Origin: Candidatus Villigracilis propinquus
GTDB taxonomy: Bacteria > Chloroflexota > Anaerolineae > Anaerolineales > Villigracilaceae
Assembly: GCA_016714565.1 (NCBI GenBank)
Contig: JADKDM010000013.1
Coordinates: 103,337 to 167,336 of the forward strand
Direction of reading: 5' to 3'
DNA: 64,000 nucleotides
Shown in pieces: positions 1 through 9,620 of the stretch (position 1 is the first letter of the stretch; every line of letters starts with the position of its first letter). The notes under the pieces were generated by a model that was not told the origin of the DNA, did not search any database, and worked only from the letters and a program-made list of their open reading frames with translations. Position numbers and translations under genes: made by a program.

Positions 1-876
1 TATTTTGGCATGTTGCAGCTTTTGGGTTTCCCCACCTTTACATCCACATGGGCTTATTCTCAAATCTCTTCGGGACTTTCCTCCGCGCGCCGCATTTTGG
101 AATTGATCAACAGCGAAACCAAACTGGATCAAAACGCCTCAGGCCGTACCTCGAACATGGTCGGCGATATTGAGTTTCGCGGCGTCTCGTTCAGTTATCC
201 CAACGGCGAGAACGTGCTCAAGAATATTTCATTCAAAGTGAAAGCAGGTCAAACCGTCGCCATCGTCGGGCAGACGGGCGCAGGCAAAACGTCACTCGCA
301 AAATTGATCAACCGCACCTACGACATCTCCGAAGGTCAGGTCATCATAGACGGCGTGGATGTGCGCGACTGGAATCTCGCTTCGCTGCGTGAGCAGATAT
401 CCATCATCGAACAGGACATCTTTTTATTCTCACGCTCACTCAGCGACAACATTGCCTTCGGCAAACCGGGCGCAACAAAAGACGAGATCATGTCCGCATC
501 CATTGCGGCACAGGCGCATGACTTCATCCTCGACTTTGAAGATTCCTATGCCACCGCCGTAGGCGAACGTGGTGTGACTCTCTCGGGCGGGCAGCGTCAA
601 CGCATTGCGCTTGCGCGCGCCTTCCTCACCGATCCGCGTGTGCTGGTGCTGGATGACTCCACCTCCGCGATTGACTCAGCGACGGAAGACAAAATTCAAC
701 GTGCCATTTCCAACGCATCCCGTGGACGTACCACCTTCATCATCACGCATCGTCTTTCACAAATCCGCTGGGCTGACTTGATCATCGTCCTGCGCAAGGG
801 ACAGATCGCCGCCATCGGCTCACACGATGAGTTGATGAAAACATCCGAAGCATATTCGAGAATTTTTAGAGATTAA
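1..876 (+). CDS. ABC exporter half-transporter, C-terminal part (5' cut by window edge)
   Basis: The reading frame is open from base 1, so the membrane domain lies mostly outside the window; what remains is the last transmembrane stretch and a full nucleotide-binding domain. Visible motifs in order are Walker A GQTGAGKTS, signature LSGGQRQR, Walker B VLVLDD and the H-loop THRLS. The residue after the Walker B aspartate is Asp where a catalytic Glu is normal (LDDSTSAID), which is typical of the degenerate subunit in heterodimeric type IV exporters. The next gene, about 120 bp downstream on the same strand, encodes the likely partner. The family exports lipids, drugs or peptides; the substrate cannot be told from sequence. 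Confidence 0.9.
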   Translation, partial: YFGMLQLLGFPTFTSTWAYSQISSGLSSARRILELINSETKLDQNASGRTSNMVGDIEFRGVSFSYPNGENVLKNISFKVKAGQTVAIVGQTGAGKTSLAKLINRTYDISEGQVIIDGVDVRDWNLASLREQISIIEQDIFLFSRSLSDNIAFGKPGATKDEIMSASIAAQAHDFILDFEDSYATAVGERGVTLSGGQRQRIALARAFLTDPRVLVLDDSTSAIDSATEDKIQRAISNASRGRTTFIITHRLSQIRWADLIIVLRKGQIAAIGSHDELMKTSEAYSRIFRD

Positions 877-882
877 TATTAT

Positions 883-980
883 GTCATTGCGAGGAGGGCT
901 TCACTTGCACCAGCACGCAAGTGCAGTTAGCACGAAGCAACCAAGCTTGAGATTGCTTTGCAGACAAGGCTCGCAATGAC
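883..980. repeat. Dispersed GTCATTGCGAG inverted-repeat element
   Basis: The element begins GTCATTGCGAG and ends CTCGCAATGAC, an 11-base terminal inverted repeat, with imperfect internal palindromy. It fills the gap between the two ABC genes. A shorter, nearly perfect palindrome with the same ends occurs at 22164-22197. Elements with these ends are common in many bacterial genomes; no transposase is present. Confidence 0.7.
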
Positions 981-996
981 GTAGAAGGCTAAACTT

Positions 997-2811
997 ATGG
1001 GTTTCTTTGCAGGACTTACAGACGAAAAATATGACCGCCAGTACACAGACCGTGTATTGGTTGGGCGCATGTTCAACTATTTCAACACACAGGTCACACG
1101 GCTTGTGTATGCATCCATCGTCATTATTCTATTGGCGATCATCGGTGCGGCTTTGCCAATCATCGTCAGCCGCATGGTGGATTTGATCCAGCAGCAGCCG
1201 AGCAACACAACCATCGCCTGGGTGGGCGCGGCACTTGTCGGCGTGGCAGTTGGCATGTGGGGACTGAACTGGCTGAGGCGCGGTCTGATCGTGCGCGCAG
1301 TTGGCGATGTCGTGTTGGACATGCGTACCCGCGCCTTCCGCGCCGCCGCCGAGCACGATCTCTCGTTCTACGATCAATTCTCTTCGGGCCGCATCGTCTC
1401 GCGCATCACGTCAGACACGAATGATTTTGGTCAGCTGGTCGTCATCGTCACCGATGTGGTCTCGCAGATCTTTCAGGCAATTTTGGTTGCCATCGTTCTC
1501 TTCCGCACCGAATGGCGGCTTGCGCTGCTGCTCATCGGATTCCTGCCGTTCATCTTTGCCATTGCTTCGGGCTTCCGTGTGCTGGCAAGGCGCGTCACGA
1601 AAAAAGGCATGAAGGCCATGTCCGATGTGAATGCGGCCATCAAGGAAACCATCAGCGGCATTTCCATCGCGAAAAATTTTCGTCAGGAGGAAAGCATCTT
1701 CAAATCCTTCGACGAATCGAATCAGCAATCCTACGGCGTCAACGTGCAGCGCGGGCTTATTCTCTCGCTGGTCTTTCCCGTGCTCAATGCGGTTGGCGGT
1801 GTCTTTGTGGGCGTGCTCGTATATGTGGGCGGGCTTAGCGCGGCACAAGGAATGGTAAGCATTGGCGCGTGGTATCTCTTCATCATGAGCCTCGACCAAT
1901 TCTTCTTCCCCGTTTTGAATCTCACTTCGTTCTGGGCACAGATCCAATCGGGCCTCTCCGCCGCGGAACGTGTTTTTGCATTGATCGATGCAGACCCCAA
2001 CGTGGTTCAAAAAGAAACGAATGATGTGCCGCGTCTCAAAGGCGAGATTCAATTCGATCACATGCACTTTCGCTATTCGGATAAGGAACCGATTCTTACC
2101 GACTTCAACCTGATCATTCCACCCGGAGAGACTCTTGCGCTGGTAGGACATACCGGCGCGGGCAAATCGTCCATTGCGAAGTTGATCGCACGTTTTTACG
2201 AATTTCAACAGGGCGGTTTGTTCGTCGATGGACGCGACATCCGCACATTGGACTTGAGTCAATATCGCCGTCAATTGGGAATCGTTTCGCAAGTGCCGTT
2301 CTTATTCTCTGGCAGCGTGGCAGAAAATATCCGCTACGCCGCGCCGGGAGTCCCTGAGCAGGAGATATTCAGGCTTGCCAAAAAGATCGGCGATGGCGAA
2401 TGGCTGGAGACTCTGCCCGATGGTTTGCATACCGAAGTTGGTGAGCGCGGTGCGCGATTGTCGATGGGACAACGTCAACTGGTGGCGTTGATGCGTGTGC
2501 TGGTGCAAAACCCCGCCATCTTCATTTTGGACGAAGCCACCGCCAGTGTGGATCCATTCACTGAATGGCAGATCCAGCAGGCGTTGAATTTGATCCTGAA
2601 AAATTCAACCAGCATTCTCATCGCGCATCGCCTGTCCACCGTCAAAGCGGCAGACCGTATCGTTGTAATGCGGAAGGGTACGATCATCGAAGAAGGCAGT
2701 CACGAAGGGTTGTTAACTCAACAAGGACATTACGCTGAGTTATATAACACGTACTTCCGTCATCAATCCCTTGCTTATGTAGAACAGATGAAGGAAATGG
2801 TCAGCAAGTAA
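997..2811 (+). CDS. ABC exporter, fused membrane and ATP-binding domains (604 aa)
   Basis: This is a full half-transporter: about six transmembrane helices in residues 40-310, then an ATPase domain. Motifs are Walker A GHTGAGKSS, signature LSMGQRQL, Walker B FILDEATASVD with the catalytic Glu, and H-loop AHRLS. The signature carries Met where Gly is usual. In a heterodimer this altered signature faces the partner's Walker site, which lacks the catalytic Glu, so both degenerate parts fall in one composite site. That makes a heterodimeric exporter with the upstream gene very likely. A strong bidirectional terminator follows. The substrate is unknown. Confidence 0.93.
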   Translation: MGFFAGLTDEKYDRQYTDRVLVGRMFNYFNTQVTRLVYASIVIILLAIIGAALPIIVSRMVDLIQQQPSNTTIAWVGAALVGVAVGMWGLNWLRRGLIVRAVGDVVLDMRTRAFRAAAEHDLSFYDQFSSGRIVSRITSDTNDFGQLVVIVTDVVSQIFQAILVAIVLFRTEWRLALLLIGFLPFIFAIASGFRVLARRVTKKGMKAMSDVNAAIKETISGISIAKNFRQEESIFKSFDESNQQSYGVNVQRGLILSLVFPVLNAVGGVFVGVLVYVGGLSAAQGMVSIGAWYLFIMSLDQFFFPVLNLTSFWAQIQSGLSAAERVFALIDADPNVVQKETNDVPRLKGEIQFDHMHFRYSDKEPILTDFNLIIPPGETLALVGHTGAGKSSIAKLIARFYEFQQGGLFVDGRDIRTLDLSQYRRQLGIVSQVPFLFSGSVAENIRYAAPGVPEQEIFRLAKKIGDGEWLETLPDGLHTEVGERGARLSMGQRQLVALMRVLVQNPAIFILDEATASVDPFTEWQIQQALNLILKNSTSILIAHRLSTVKAADRIVVMRKGTIIEEGSHEGLLTQQGHYAELYNTYFRHQSLAYVEQMKEMVSK

Positions 2812-2827
2812 AACTTCCAACCCTCGA

Positions 2828-2873
2828 AGTAAAAAAATTCCCGATGAAAATTTTCATCGGGAATTTTTTTACT
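2828..2873. terminator. Bidirectional intrinsic terminator, 46-nt perfect palindrome
   Basis: The two 23-base halves are exact reverse complements, with a GATGAAAATTTTCATC core flanked by A7 and T7 tracts. It lies between convergent genes (ABC exporter ending at 2811 and the trkA-like gene ending at 2874) and should work in both directions. Confidence 0.9.
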
Positions 2874-3554
2874 TTACAAATTATTTCTTGAAGGCGGCTC
2901 AAGCAATTTCGCAAGTTCTCTTGCGCCATCATTATCTGTCACTGCCAACACCTCATCACCTTCTTCGAGTTTGGTGCCGCCGCGAGGAAGAGTAATCTGT
3001 CCGTGACGGATGATGGCTGCGATCACGCATTGATCAGGCAGACCCAATTCCTTGAGTTCCTTACCGATCGCCTTCGCTCCCGGCGGAACTTTCTCCTCCA
3101 CCAAAGCAAAACGCCCGCGGCGCAATTTGAGCAGGGTCATCATATCGCCAAGGGACATTTCCTCCTGGATGAGATGCGCCATCACGTCCGCGTGATTGAT
3201 GGTCTCATCCACGTGGAAATTCTGGTCGAACAACCAGGCATTGCGCGGGTTATTGATGCGTGCCACCGTACGGCGTACATTGAACAATGTACGGGCCAGA
3301 TAGCACAACACAAGGTTGGCCGCATCATCATTAGAGCAGGCGACAAGCACATTTGCCTTTTCGAGACCCGCCTGTTTCAATATGGTCGGGTCGGTTGCCT
3401 GCCCTTCATAAATGACTTCGGTAGGAAGTTCGTGATGAAGACGGGTGAGAAGGTCACGGCGATGTTCGATCAACCGCACCTGATAGTTTTGCGCCAATAA
3501 TTGTGAAGCAAGTTGAGCGCCTGTGCGCCCACCGCCTGCAATAAATACATACAT
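2874..3554 (-). CDS. TrkA-type NAD-binding potassium transport regulator (second copy)
   Basis: The protein has an N-terminal Rossmann RCK_N domain (nucleotide-binding motif AGGGRTGAQLASQL) and a C-terminal RCK_C/TrkA_C domain, about 226 aa, the usual size for single-RCK proteins such as KtrA, CeoB and CeoC. The start at MYVFIAGGG is chosen because GGAGG lies six bases upstream; a longer frame adds 11 basic residues without a ribosome site. Only one base separates it from the preceding gene's stop, implying translational coupling. It probably gates K+ uptake in response to nucleotides, together with its sister protein and the transporter at 4233-6194. Confidence 0.88.
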   Translation of the reverse strand: MYVFIAGGGRTGAQLASQLLAQNYQVRLIEHRRDLLTRLHHELPTEVIYEGQATDPTILKQAGLEKANVLVACSNDDAANLVLCYLARTLFNVRRTVARINNPRNAWLFDQNFHVDETINHADVMAHLIQEEMSLGDMMTLLKLRRGRFALVEEKVPPGAKAIGKELKELGLPDQCVIAAIIRHGQITLPRGGTKLEEGDEVLAVTDNDGARELAKLLEPPSRNNL

Positions 3555-3555
3555 A

Positions 3556-4221
3556 TTATGCCTCCTTCGCTTCCTGTAACTTTGCACGCAGGGCTTTTAC
3601 ACCTTCAAGGGTTGCGCTTACAGTGATCACATCGCCATTCTTAAGTTTTGCAGTTGGGGTCGGCAATTCTGCGCGGCCCGCGCGGGTAAGAGCGGCACAA
3701 ACGATCTCGTTGCATCCATCCAGCAGTGTGGAAACAGTCATTCCATCCCAGTTGGGTGTAATATACATCTCGTACATTTCCACTTCGCCATTTCCAGCAG
3801 AAAATACTGCGCGGAAAGACGGGTCGATCAATAATTCCTGTACGCGTTCAGCTCCCCAGGCAGTGGAACTGACGATCTGCAACCCAAAGGCTTCGAGCAT
3901 CTCTCGCATGGTTGGGTCATAATTACGGACGATGACTTGTTTTACACTGGGATAGTGAGTGCGAATGGTATGTCCGATCACTGCGTTCATGGTATCGGAG
4001 TTGGTGACTACCGCAACCCCATCCGCTTTCTCGACGCCTGCACGGGTCAATGCATCAGAGGAGAGAGCTTCTCCTTCAACGACGCGCCCTCTAAAGTCAG
4101 GGTGGAGGCGATTAAAAGCCTTTTGGTCGCTATCCACGATCACAACTTGATGTCCATTCTTAAACAGGCGGAAGGATAATTCCGCTCCTACTCTGCCGCA
4201 ACCGACAACAATGAAATTCAT
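3556..4221 (-). CDS. TrkA-type NAD-binding potassium transport regulator (first copy)
   Basis: This 221-aa protein has a Rossmann RCK_N domain opening with VVGCGRVGAELSFRL, an acidic residue at the end of strand 2 (IVDSDQ) that would bind the nucleotide ribose, and a TrkA_C domain in the last 80 residues. It starts 11 bases after the transporter gene and its stop sits one base from the next start, so the three genes form one operon. Two adjacent TrkA-like genes beside an APC transporter recall the mycobacterial Rv2690c/ceoB/ceoC neighbourhood. The role in K+ uptake is inferred from family and context. Confidence 0.88.
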   Translation of the reverse strand: MNFIVVGCGRVGAELSFRLFKNGHQVVIVDSDQKAFNRLHPDFRGRVVEGEALSSDALTRAGVEKADGVAVVTNSDTMNAVIGHTIRTHYPSVKQVIVRNYDPTMREMLEAFGLQIVSSTAWGAERVQELLIDPSFRAVFSAGNGEVEMYEMYITPNWDGMTVSTLLDGCNEIVCAALTRAGRAELPTPTAKLKNGDVITVSATLEGVKALRAKLQEAKEA

Positions 4222-4232
4222 TTTATAACTCC

Positions 4233-6194
4233 TTATAGCCCGCTATCTTCATGGACATGATAGGGCACATTTGTGATGACAATATCGTGCTGGTGTTTTA
4301 ACTGCCCGCGCAATATTTCCGCGGTATTGGTATGCAGTGTGGCGGTCACGCGGTTGTCTGAAACAAATTCAGGGACCACGATGGTAATGGTCTCGCCGGG
4401 TTGACGCTGCTCTGCAATATCCGAAATGTACCCCAGGATCGGTTCGATAAAAAGGCGGAATGGCGAGTCCAGCATCACCATGCGGACTCCCTCTCCCCAG
4501 GTTTCCCATTTTTCACGAACCTTTTCCGCATCCACCGGTTCAATGACCACATGCACAGCCGTTACATCGTCAGACAACATGCGGGCATAACGAAGCGCGG
4601 CTAATGTTCCCTGATGTACGCCGCTAACCGGCATGATAACACGATGGCGAATGGTATGAGGGGCAATGATACCGAAATTATCGAGGGAGAGTTTTTTTGC
4701 AAGGTTATTATAGTGGCGATGGATCATCCAGAATACGCTGACCAGCAGCGGGATCAGGAACAGCACAAGGTACGCGCCATCTTTGAACTTTGTAACAGCG
4801 AACACCATCATGACCACAAAGGTACAGATGGAGCCAAAGCCGTTAACAAACATTTTTGAGCGCCAGCTTTTTTCGTAACGCAGAGTGGATCCTTTTTCTG
4901 TTTTTGTCTCGCCGGGCTTTAGTTTGCCGATCTTCCACCAGCGCAAGGTCATGCCGCCCTGAGACAGGGTAAATGACAAAAATACCCCAATGGCATATAA
5001 AGGAATAAGGCGGGTAACGCTGGCATTGAAAATAACCAAAAGCAGGGACGCAATGATCGCCAAGGTAGCAATACCACGTGAGTACACCAGGCGGCTGCCG
5101 CGGTAGGTCAGTTGACGGGGTAAAAAGCCGTCCTTGGCAACCAGCGCACCCAAACGAGGGAAGTCCGCAAACGCGGTGTTTGCCGCCATGATCAGGATCA
5201 CCGTGGTGGCGCCTATCAACATCAGGTAAAACACACCGCGGCCACCGTACACAGTGCGCGCAAATTGGGAAATAACGGTTTCACTTTCGGAGGGCACGGC
5301 ACCGATCTGCTTGGCAAGGAAGGAAATACCCAAAAAGAGGGAACCAAGAATAATGGACATCCAGATCAATGTGATCCCTGCATTTTTGCTGCGCGGTTCA
5401 TTGAACGCAGTAATGCCGTTTGAGATCGCTTCCACGCCTGTCAGGGCTGTGGTGCCGCTTGCAAATGCGTGTAGGATCAAAAATGGGGTGATGACAGATG
5501 CGACACCATGAAATGTGATTTCGGGGGGATCAATGACCGTGCCTAGCGTGCCTGATAAAAAGCGAAATAAGCCCATCCCAACGGTGACCAGCATCATGGC
5601 AACAAAGAAATATGTGGGAATGGCAAAAGCCACACCAGATTCCTTTACGCCGCGTAAATTCATCAACATGATGAACATAATGAACACCACGGCAAGCATA
5701 ACCCGATAATCGTACATCCCTGGGAAGGCGGAGGTGATCTGGGCAACGCCGGACGCGATCGACACCGAAACGGTAAGGATGTAGTCGATCAGCAGAGAAG
5801 CGCCGGCGACCAGGGCCGGAAGTTCACCGAGATTATCGCGGGCAACAATGTATGCGCCGCCGCCATCCGAATAGGCATGGATGGTCTGCTCATAGGAGAT
5901 GGTGACGATGGCAAGCAATGCCACGATCGCCATGGAGATGGGAACCACCACACCAAAGGCCATGGTACCAGCCGCAGCCAGAATGACAAGGATCTCCTGC
6001 GTGGCATAGGCTGTGGACGAAAGCGCATCGGAGGCGAAGACCGCCAGCCCGACCACCTTGCCGATGGTTTGATGGCCCGCGTCTGCGGTGGAAAGAGGAC
6101 GCCCAATAAGCCAGGAATGCCATGTGTTGGGCGGCTTGTAATCCGCAGTTCTTTCGATTATGGATGATTGTGAATTATCTTCTTGATTGATCAT
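4233..6194 (-). CDS. KimA-like APC-superfamily transporter, probable K+ importer
   Basis: The protein is about 650 aa with roughly twelve transmembrane helices followed by a soluble C-terminal domain of about 150 residues. The segment ASDALSSTAYATQEI matches the conserved first-helix region of Bacillus KimA (YdaO) and mycobacterial Rv2690c-type proteins, as does DGGGAYIVARDNLGE further on. KimA is a proton-coupled potassium importer controlled by c-di-AMP; that function is transferred by family. The TrkA-like pair directly downstream strengthens the K+ call over an amino-acid call. Start ATG at 6194 is preferred to an in-frame TTG nine bases upstream; neither has a strong ribosome site. Confidence 0.8.
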   Translation of the reverse strand: MINQEDNSQSSIIERTADYKPPNTWHSWLIGRPLSTADAGHQTIGKVVGLAVFASDALSSTAYATQEILVILAAAGTMAFGVVVPISMAIVALLAIVTISYEQTIHAYSDGGGAYIVARDNLGELPALVAGASLLIDYILTVSVSIASGVAQITSAFPGMYDYRVMLAVVFIMFIMLMNLRGVKESGVAFAIPTYFFVAMMLVTVGMGLFRFLSGTLGTVIDPPEITFHGVASVITPFLILHAFASGTTALTGVEAISNGITAFNEPRSKNAGITLIWMSIILGSLFLGISFLAKQIGAVPSESETVISQFARTVYGGRGVFYLMLIGATTVILIMAANTAFADFPRLGALVAKDGFLPRQLTYRGSRLVYSRGIATLAIIASLLLVIFNASVTRLIPLYAIGVFLSFTLSQGGMTLRWWKIGKLKPGETKTEKGSTLRYEKSWRSKMFVNGFGSICTFVVMMVFAVTKFKDGAYLVLFLIPLLVSVFWMIHRHYNNLAKKLSLDNFGIIAPHTIRHRVIMPVSGVHQGTLAALRYARMLSDDVTAVHVVIEPVDAEKVREKWETWGEGVRMVMLDSPFRLFIEPILGYISDIAEQRQPGETITIVVPEFVSDNRVTATLHTNTAEILRGQLKHQHDIVITNVPYHVHEDSGL

Positions 6195-6249
6195 ATATAC
6201 CAACTTGCCAACAAAAAATTATGTCCTCCAGATGCGAGGACATGGACGG

Positions 6250-6255
6250 ATTATA
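6250..6255 (-). promoter_or_regulatory. Candidate -10 box of the K+ uptake operon
   Basis: On the minus strand a perfect TATAAT lies about 55 bases before the transporter start and just after the histidine kinase stop. No clear -35 box is seen, so the call is tentative. Confidence 0.35.
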
Positions 6256-6269
6256 GTACAAATCCGTTT

Positions 6270-9200
6270 TTACGAGGGTCGTGACTCTTTGGGCTGGGCG
6301 AGAGGGATTTGCAAATAGAACGTGCTGCCTCTACCGGCACTGCTATCCACCCATACACGCCCCCCGTGATTGGATGCAATGGAACTGACGATGGCAAGCC
6401 CCAAACCGGAGCCGGGCTGGGCGCGGGCTTCACGCTGCTTGCCGCGATAGAATTTCTCGAACAGGCGCGGCATATCTTCCGCCGCAATACCAAACCCCGA
6501 ATCTTCAATGGCAAAGATCAGATAATCCGGCTGTGAGACCGTGCGAATGACCACACGCCCGCCTTCGGGAGTGTATTTGATCGCATTTTCCACGAGGTTA
6601 TACACCGCCTGATGCAAGAGCGCCTGATCCGCTTCCACTGCATGAGGCATATCCTTGGGCAATTCAACGCTCAGGGAGATGTTCTTTTGCGCGGCTTGTA
6701 ACTGCAATGCGCTGGTGACGCGTTCAATGATGTCCAGCACCGTCACATGTTCCACCTGCAAGCCAACGCCAATTTCAATGCGGCCAAGGTCCAATAAGTT
6801 ATTTACCAGGCGGGACATATTCTCCACACCCGAAATGATCTTCTTCACATAGCCCTGCTGCTGCTCGTTCAACTCGCCCACCATTTCCAACATGGTGGCG
6901 TAGCCACGCATCAAGGTCAACGGGGAGCGCAGGTCATGGCTCACAGTGGCAACGAACTCGGATTTCATCGTATCCAATTCCTTGAAGTGCGTCACATCGC
7001 GCATGATGCACACACGCCCGATCTGATGCCCATCCACAGTGACGGGGGAGGCGGTTGCCAGATAGGTACGTTTATCCGCCAGCACAAGCTCGGAAGACTG
7101 AACCTCCGTGATGGTGGTTTGCAGCAAAGCCAGCAAAGGCTTAAGTTTGATCACCTTCTCGGTTTCCATGCCGCTGCTTACATCTTCCACACTCTGCCCC
7201 AGCGCAGTGGATGCCGCTCGGTTGGCAAGCAGCAACCGGTTGCGATGATCCGTCACGAGGACCGGGTCCGGTGTGGAATTGATGATCGCCTCCAACTGTC
7301 TTCGAGAGGCTTCCACATTCAAGTAGAGATGGGCATTGGCTACGGCAAGGGCCGCCTGCCCTGCCAATGTGGTCACAAAGCGGACATCTGAATCGGAGAA
7401 TTTGCGCGGCTGCTCAAACCCCGCCCAGACCACGCCATAGTATCGGTTTTCATGGCGCAGCGCCACAGCAAGAAGCGCCATCGGTTGCGGCATGGAAGGG
7501 TCGAGATTAAGTTCACGGGTGCGCCCCAAATTGGGCCAAACGATCTTTTCCTGGCTTTGCGCCAGATCCAGGATCTGGTCATCGAGGTGGGAATAAGCAC
7601 CCTGTGCCGAACCAAGGGTAAAGCGGGAGGGCAATTCAACAAACGTATCCGGAAGGACGCTGGGCGAAAGCACAACACTGACTGAGTTCGCGCCTGTGGA
7701 AAGGATCGCATCCAACACCGGCTTGACCGCATCCTGCATCTCCAGGCTGGATGCCACTCCCTGACTGACCTGCAAAAGGCGGTTGAGTTCCTCCAGCCGC
7801 GCCTGCAAACTGGAACGCATCTGCTCGAACGCACCGCGCAATTGACCAACCTCATCGACTCCATCCACTTGCAGCGGATTATCGAGGTTGCCTTGCGCAA
7901 TGCGGTTGGCTTCGGTGGCAAGGCTTTGCAGGGAACCTGTCACAACACGTAAGCCAAGTCTCAAGGAAACCATGGCAACAAGAGCCAGGAAGATAATCAT
8001 CAACGAAAGCGGAAGGGCAATATCCAGCGCGAATTGCTGCACCTGCTGGGCAGGCACTTTCAACACGATGGCCCACGGACGCCCGATAACAGGCTGGTAA
8101 TACACCATCTCGCGGGTACCATCTGCGGCAGTATCATCGTAAAAGAATGCCTCGCTGCCACTCTGACCGTTATAGGTTGTCAACACTTGTGTTGGATCTG
8201 AATGATAAATAATGCGGTTGTTCTCGTTCAACAAAAAGCCCGTACCGCCAAGCCCCACCATATGCTTGATGCTTTCCACCAGCGGCAGGGTCAACGGATT
8301 CGTTTCCAACGTGGTGCGCCCGATCAAAATGCGCCGCACCTGACCGGATGATTCCACAATGGCAACCAAAAAAGAAATACGCGAAGCATCTTCCACCGTG
8401 GAAGGCGGGATGGAATATATCTGGGTTAATACGCCATTACTGGCAAGTAAAATACCCGTATCTTCATCGGGAAACAGCTTGAAATCCGCCACCGCATTTT
8501 CAGGATACCCCGCAAGCAGTTTCCTGCTGCCCACATCCAAAACAAAGATCTGGTCGAAATATGGAACTGACTTGATCCGCAGCCCAATAATGGATTTCAA
8601 TTCATCGCCGGTCGCTTCCAGAAGACGCGGATCGGAAGCCAGCTGCACAGCCAGGTTCTGTCCCGTCTCAAGGAAGAACGGCACACTTTGCGCCGCCGAT
8701 TCCCCTGCACTGGAAAGACGGTCCTCCAGCATATCGCGGGCAGCGCGGCCTGCCACCACCCAATCCCCGATCAATAAAGTTAAAAGCAAAAGTGAAATAA
8801 AAGTACCAACCGCAAAAAGGAAACGGGATTCAAGGCTCCGCTCCCCGGGCGATGGCTGCAACATTTGTTTTCCGCCCCAACTGGTGGGGAATGCTGCCGA
8901 AATGATCTGCGCCACAATGCCGCCCACCAGCATTTCACCGCCGAAGGCAAACGTTGCAACAAGGGCATTACTTAATGCAAAATCGAGCCGCGCCGTGGCG
9001 GGCGATGAAATATCCACGCCCCACTGGGTGAACAGGGCACTGATAACATAAAACAAAAGATGGAATGGAATCAACAACAGCGCGCCCACAATGGGCTGGC
9101 GCAGTAACTTATACGCCGAAGTACGGTATCGCTGGCGCATGTTAACGGAAAACCAGATCCCCATGAAAGACAGTTCAATGATCGTAAAAAGAGAATAGGT

Positions 9201-9582
9201 ATCCCACGTACCGCGCAGCAACCCCGCAAAGGGCACCAAGCCCCGCAGCGCCAAAGGGACCCAGCAAGCCGCCGCCCAGCAGCCAGGGAATGGCCGAAAA
9301 AATCATCAGCGCAGAACCCGGCGCATCGGCGGGCACATTTGGCATCGGTCGGGCAGAAGCGGAAAAAATCCTTAATCCAATAAATAATGTCGTAGCCGGA
9401 ATCAAAATCAAAAAGACAACAAAAAGCCCCCATTCACGTTTTTTCCATACAGGCTGATACGCCCGCCAGTGATACAAGGCATACGCCGCCACCGCCAACA
9501 GACACACCCACACAAACCAACCTGCAAGGGTTGGCGGCGCGGGAAACGGGATGCCTGCAAGAAGCGTAAAGAAAAATTCCAT
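6270..9582 (-). CDS. Membrane sensor histidine kinase (Cache-HAMP-GAF-PAS-HisKA-HATPase), frameshifted at about 9231-9240
   Basis: Two overlapping frames make one gene of about 1,100 residues. From 9582 the first frame gives membrane helices up to LLGPFGAAGLG; the second frame, continuous from about 9254 to 6270, resumes with FAGLLRGTWDTYSLFT. Removing one C from the run at 9231-9233 joins them as GLGAFAGLLRG. After the multi-helix N-terminus come a periplasmic Cache-like domain, HAMP, GAF, PAS, HisKA with phospho-acceptor SHDLRSPLTLM, and HATPase with DSGFGIAAEDMPRLF. No response regulator gene is adjacent. The signal is unknown. The frameshift may be an assembly error or a real lesion. A TATAAT eight bases before the ATG suggests a leaderless transcript. 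Confidence 0.85.
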
Positions 9583-9590
9583 TCTACTGA

Positions 9591-9596
9591 ATTATA
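9591..9596 (-). promoter_or_regulatory. Candidate -10 box, leaderless start of the histidine kinase
   Basis: A perfect TATAAT on the minus strand ends eight bases before the ATG at 9582. There is no Shine-Dalgarno sequence, so transcription should begin at or next to the start codon. Confidence 0.5.
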
Positions 9597-9620
9597 GCCC
9601 TTAAATTTTTTCCTGCGTAT

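Noticed and set aside
1411..2292. 293-codon open frame on the minus strand opposite the ABC exporter
   Set aside because: Antisense to a clearly coding ABC transporter with all motifs; composition is a mirror of the sense frame and there is no ribosome site.
9175..9240. End of a separate 135-residue membrane protein upstream of the histidine kinase
   Set aside because: Better explained as the frameshifted N-terminus of the kinase itself.
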